Shown: positions 6,013 to 8,153 of the stretch, piece by piece
Position numbering within the stretch: the stretch's first letter is position 1
How the letters are laid out: the number at the start of each line of letters is the position of its first letter
DNA from: Wenzhouxiangella sp.
Lineage (GTDB): Bacteria > Pseudomonadota > Gammaproteobacteria > Xanthomonadales > Wenzhouxiangellaceae
Direction: 5' to 3'
DNA: 8,153 nucleotides
Assembly: GCA_007121485.1 (NCBI GenBank)
Contig: SKKM01000009.1
Span: 1-8,153, forward strand
Position numbers and translations under genes: made by a program
Notes under the pieces: model-generated
Told to the model about the DNA's origin: nothing
Databases searched by the model: none
The model's input: the letters and a program-made list of their open reading frames with translations, nothing else

Positions 6013-7313
6013 ACTACCTGAGCACCCGCTCCGAGACCGCCGCTGCGGACCTGGCCACCGCCCTGCGCCGCGGCCTGGCGCCCGATGGCGGGCTGTACGT
6101 GCCGGAAAGCATTCCCCGGCTCGATCCTGCAAGCCTGCCCGGCGCGCCGGGCCTGCCGGCCACGGCGGTTCAGCTGCTCGCGCCCTACTTCAGCGGCAGC
6201 ACGCTGGCGGCCGACCTGGCCGACATCTGCACCGAGGCCCTGGAACTGCCGCTGCCGCTGATCGATTTCGAACCGGGCCACAGCTGGATCCTGGAGCTTT
6301 TCCACGGCCCCACCGCCGCCTTCAAGGACTTCGCCGCGCGCTTCCTGGCCGCCTGCATGGGCCGGCTGCGGGCCGAGCATGAGCCGATCCAGACCGTGAT
6401 CGTCGCGACCTCGGGTGATACCGGCGGCGCGGTGGCCGCAGCCTTTCATCGCCGGCCCGGCTTCCGCGTCGTGATTCTCTATCCGGAAGGCCGCGTCTCG
6501 GCGCGCCAGGCCCACCAGCTCGGCGCTTTCGGCGACAACGTCCATGCCTTCCGTGTGCAGGGCAACTTCGACGACTGCCAACGCCTGGCCAAACAGGCCC
6601 TGAACCACCCGCCGCTCAACCGGACGCTGCACCTGACTTCGGCCAACAGCATCTCCATCGGCCGCCTGCTGCCGCAGATCAGCTACTACGCCCACGCCAG
6701 CCTGCAGTTGTGGCGCGAGCTGTCGCGCCCGGTCGACGTCATCGTGCCCACCGGCAACCTCGGCAACGCCCTGGCCTGCATCCTGGCGCGCGAAATGGGC
6801 CTGCCCATCGGCGAGGTCGTGCTGGCCACCAACGCCAACCGCACCCTGCCCGATTACTTCTCGGGCCTGGACTACCGCGGCCGCCCTGGACTGGCCACCC
6901 TGGCCAACGCCATGGATGTGGGCGACCCGAGCAATTTCGAGCGCCTGGCCTGGTTTTACCGCGACCGGGACCTGCGCGATGCCGACGTTCGTGCGGTCAG
7001 CGTTGACGACGGCACCATCCGCCGGACCATTCGCCGCACCGACGCGGCTCAAGGCATGGCCCTGTGCCCGCACACGGCCTGCGCGATCGAGGTGCTGCAC
7101 CAGCGCCGCGAGTCGGGCATCACCACCCCACACCTAATCGCCGCCACCGCCCATCCGGCCAAGTTCAACGAGGTGGTCGAGCCGCTACTGGGCCGGACGA
7201 TCGAGCCGCCGCCGGCCCTGGCCGAATTGTTGAACAGGCCCAGCCACGCAGAGCCGCTCGCGGCGAACTTCGCGAGCCTGGGGCAGGCCTTGCACAAAAT
7301 GGCTGCCGGCTGA
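6009..7313 (+). CDS. thrC: Threonine synthase
   Basis: The product has 434 residues (E. coli ThrC has 428) and is a cytoplasmic PLP enzyme converting O-phosphohomoserine to threonine and phosphate. The N-terminal part MNYLSTRSE...GLAPDGGLYVP is typical. ELFHGPTAAFKDF (96-108) carries the Schiff-base lysine K106. ATSGDTGGAVA (133-143) is a substrate-phosphate/PLP loop, SANSISIGRLLPQISYY (211-227) is conserved, PTGNLGN (247-253) forms the cofactor-phosphate loop, and TAHPAKFNEVVEPLLG (380-395) closes the C-terminal active site. LANAMDVGDPSNFERL (298-313) matches the E. coli-type group. The ATG at 6009 is chosen because MNYLSTR is the usual beginning; an in-frame TTG at 6003 would add only two residues. 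The start lacks a Shine-Dalgarno sequence and overlaps the second mini-ORF stop, so translation probably depends on coupling to thrB. Confidence 0.96.
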   Translation: MNYLSTRSETAAADLATALRRGLAPDGGLYVPESIPRLDPASLPGAPGLPATAVQLLAPYFSGSTLAADLADICTEALELPLPLIDFEPGHSWILELFHGPTAAFKDFAARFLAACMGRLRAEHEPIQTVIVATSGDTGGAVAAAFHRRPGFRVVILYPEGRVSARQAHQLGAFGDNVHAFRVQGNFDDCQRLAKQALNHPPLNRTLHLTSANSISIGRLLPQISYYAHASLQLWRELSRPVDVIVPTGNLGNALACILAREMGLPIGEVVLATNANRTLPDYFSGLDYRGRPGLATLANAMDVGDPSNFERLAWFYRDRDLRDADVRAVSVDDGTIRRTIRRTDAAQGMALCPHTACAIEVLHQRRESGITTPHLIAATAHPAKFNEVVEPLLGRTIEPPPALAELLNRPSHAEPLAANFASLGQALHKMAAG

Positions 7314-7355
7314 ATGACCAGGCTCCAGGCCAGCATGCCGCGACTCAAGCCATAG
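7314..7355 (+). other. 13-codon ORF directly after thrC (MTRLQASMPRLKP)
   Basis: The ATG abuts the thrC stop (TGAATG), and the ORF ends with TAG at 7353-7355, whose last two bases begin the AGGCGG ribosome binding site of the next gene. It fills most of the 53-base gap. It resembles no family I know and may be chance, but its placement could let ribosomes carry over from thrC toward the transporter gene. Confidence 0.2.
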
Positions 7356-7359
7356 GCGG
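7354..7359 (+). promoter_or_regulatory. Ribosome binding site of the EamA transporter gene
   Basis: AGGCGG lies 7 bases before the ATG at 7367 and supports that start. No other start codon in this frame occurs between the thrC stop and 7367. Confidence 0.6.
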
Positions 7360-7366
7360 TCCAGGG

Positions 7367-8153
7367 ATGCAGGCCGGCAACGAACAGCGTGCGCTGTTGC
7401 TCGCCCTCGGCGCGGTGCTGCTGTGGTCCACCGCTGCCACCGCTTTCAAGCTCTCGCTGGAACACCTGGCGCCGGTGCAGCTGCTGGCCTGGGCGAGCCT
7501 GGTCGCGGTGCTGGCCCTGGGCCTGCTGCTGCTGGCGACCGGGCGCCTGGGCGAGGTGCTGCGCGGCAGCCGGCGCGACTACCTGCGCTCGCTGGCGCTG
7601 GGCCTGATCAACCCGCTGGCCTACTACCTGGTCCTGTTCGAGGCCTATGACCGGCTGCCGGCCCAGGAAGCGCAGCCGCTCAACTACACCTGGGCATTCA
7701 CCCTGGCGATCCTGGCCGTGCCGCTGCTTGTCCATCGGCTGTCGCGGGCCGACGTCATCGGGGGCCTGATCGCCTATTCCGGGGTCTGGGTGATCGCGAC
7801 CCGGGGCGAGATCTTCGCGCTGGAGTTCGCCAATCCGATCGGCGTTGCCCTGGCTTTGGGCAGCACGGTGCTGTGGGCGCTGTACTGGATCTACAGCGCG
7901 CGCGACAAGCGCGACCCGCTGGTGGCGCTGTTCTGCAACTTCGCCTTTGCCTTGCCCTTCGTGCTGCTGGTGTGTGCCTTGAGCGCAGGCTTGAGCCTCC
8001 CCGACTGGCGCGGGCTGGCCGGTGCGGCCTATGTCGGCGTGATCGAGATGGCGCTGGCCTTCGCCCTTTGGCTGGGCGCGATGCGGCTGACGACGAGCAC
8101 GGCGCGCATCAGCAACCTGATCTTCCTGTCGCCCTTCCTGTCGCTGTTCTTCA
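7367..8153 (+). CDS. EamA/DMT-family transporter, C-terminus cut by the window edge
   Basis: 262 codons are visible from MQAGNEQRALLLALGAVLLWSTAATAFKL, and the frame is open to the edge; family members are usually about 290-310 residues, so only about 30-50 are probably missing. It is an inner-membrane protein of the drug/metabolite transporter superfamily. Hydrophobic segments lie at about 8-27, 37-58, 73-93, 107-122, 130-145, 157-176, 186-206, 217-237 and 247-262. The two EamA repeats are visible: the first ends around AQPLNYTWAFTLAILAVPLLV (99-122) with GGLIAYSGVWVIATRG after it, and the second reaches the equivalent STARISNLIFLSPFLSLFF at the edge. The gene starts 53 bases after thrC on the same strand with no terminator seen, so it may be the last gene of the thr operon. 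E. coli RhtA, an EamA protein, exports threonine and homoserine; a similar role here is inferred from position only. Confidence 0.85.
   Translation, partial: MQAGNEQRALLLALGAVLLWSTAATAFKLSLEHLAPVQLLAWASLVAVLALGLLLLATGRLGEVLRGSRRDYLRSLALGLINPLAYYLVLFEAYDRLPAQEAQPLNYTWAFTLAILAVPLLVHRLSRADVIGGLIAYSGVWVIATRGEIFALEFANPIGVALALGSTVLWALYWIYSARDKRDPLVALFCNFAFALPFVLLVCALSAGLSLPDWRGLAGAAYVGVIEMALAFALWLGAMRLTTSTARISNLIFLSPFLSLFF

Larger units (their letters stand above)
5979..6014 (+). repeat. 14-base tandem repeat forming serial ATGA stop/start overlaps between thrB and thrC
   Basis: CCATGAACGATTGT (5979-5992) is followed directly by CCATGACCGATTGC (5993-6006), identical at 12 of 14 positions, and then by the partial copy CCATGAAC (6007-6014), whose ATG starts thrC. 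Each copy contains ATGA, in which a start overlaps a stop. The thrB stop (5982-5984) overlaps the ATG at 5981. The frame opened there ends at 5998, overlapping the ATG at 5995. That frame ends at 6012, overlapping the thrC ATG at 6009. As 14 is not a multiple of three, the three ATGs occupy three different frames. The repeat is read directly from the sequence; its use in re-initiation is inference. Confidence 0.85.

Noticed and set aside
4911..7133. Long minus-strand open frame (740 codons) opposite thrB and thrC
   Set aside because: It spans two clearly coding genes and their junction, has low-complexity composition and no recognisable domain; it arises from GC-rich codon use on the plus strand.
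7318..7331. Seven-base tandem repeat CCAGGCT/CCAGGCC after thrC
   Set aside because: Too short and too common in GC-rich DNA to be treated as a meaningful repeat.
7049..7735. Minus-strand open frame (228 codons) across the end of thrC and the transporter
   Set aside because: It overlaps two recognised plus-strand genes, and its translation is Gln/Arg-rich without motifs.

Overview
The window is high-GC bacterial DNA with tightly packed genes. It carries a threonine-biosynthesis operon (thrA-thrB-thrC) with other housekeeping genes on either side. The fused aspartate kinase/homoserine dehydrogenase followed by thrB and thrC is a gammaproteobacterial layout. The GC richness, the secreted prolyl-oligopeptidase-family peptidase and the ThrC wording (for example PTGNLGN where the enteric enzyme has PSGNFGD) make me favour a member of the Xanthomonadales/Lysobacterales or a near relative. 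That assignment is inference; the window has no rRNA or other firm taxonomic marker.

Layout: (1) 1-488, minus strand: N-terminal part of a secreted prolyl-oligopeptidase-family serine peptidase, cut by the window edge. (2) 548-1321, minus strand: a short AMP nucleosidase (amn) with a strong ribosome binding site; 59 bases separate it from the peptidase gene downstream, so the two may be co-transcribed. (3) 1322-1425: divergent intergenic region with a small inverted repeat. (4) 1426-2496, plus strand: YeiH/UPF0324-family membrane protein. (5) 2557-5025, 5022-5984 and 6009-7313, plus strand: thrA, thrB and thrC. (6) 7367 to the window end, plus strand: an EamA/DMT-family transporter cut by the edge, 53 bases after thrC. 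No gap reaches 300 bases. I see no tRNA, rRNA, CRISPR array, insertion sequence, attachment site or convincing intrinsic terminator.

How the genes work together: ThrA phosphorylates aspartate and later reduces aspartate semialdehyde to homoserine. ThrB phosphorylates homoserine, and ThrC converts the phosphohomoserine to threonine. The intervening step, aspartate-semialdehyde dehydrogenase (asd), is not in the window. The transporter behind thrC could export threonine or homoserine, as the same-superfamily protein RhtA does in E. coli, but only the family resemblance and position suggest this.

The most unusual local structure is the thrB-thrC junction. A 14-base unit occurs twice plus an 8-base partial copy, producing three ATGA stop/start overlaps in series, one in each reading frame. 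Two five-codon mini-ORFs thus lie between thrB and thrC. This looks like a tandem duplication of an ancestral coupled start that kept stop-start coupling intact. I found no defence system, new enzyme cluster or other undescribed multi-gene system; the rest of the window is ordinary core metabolism.
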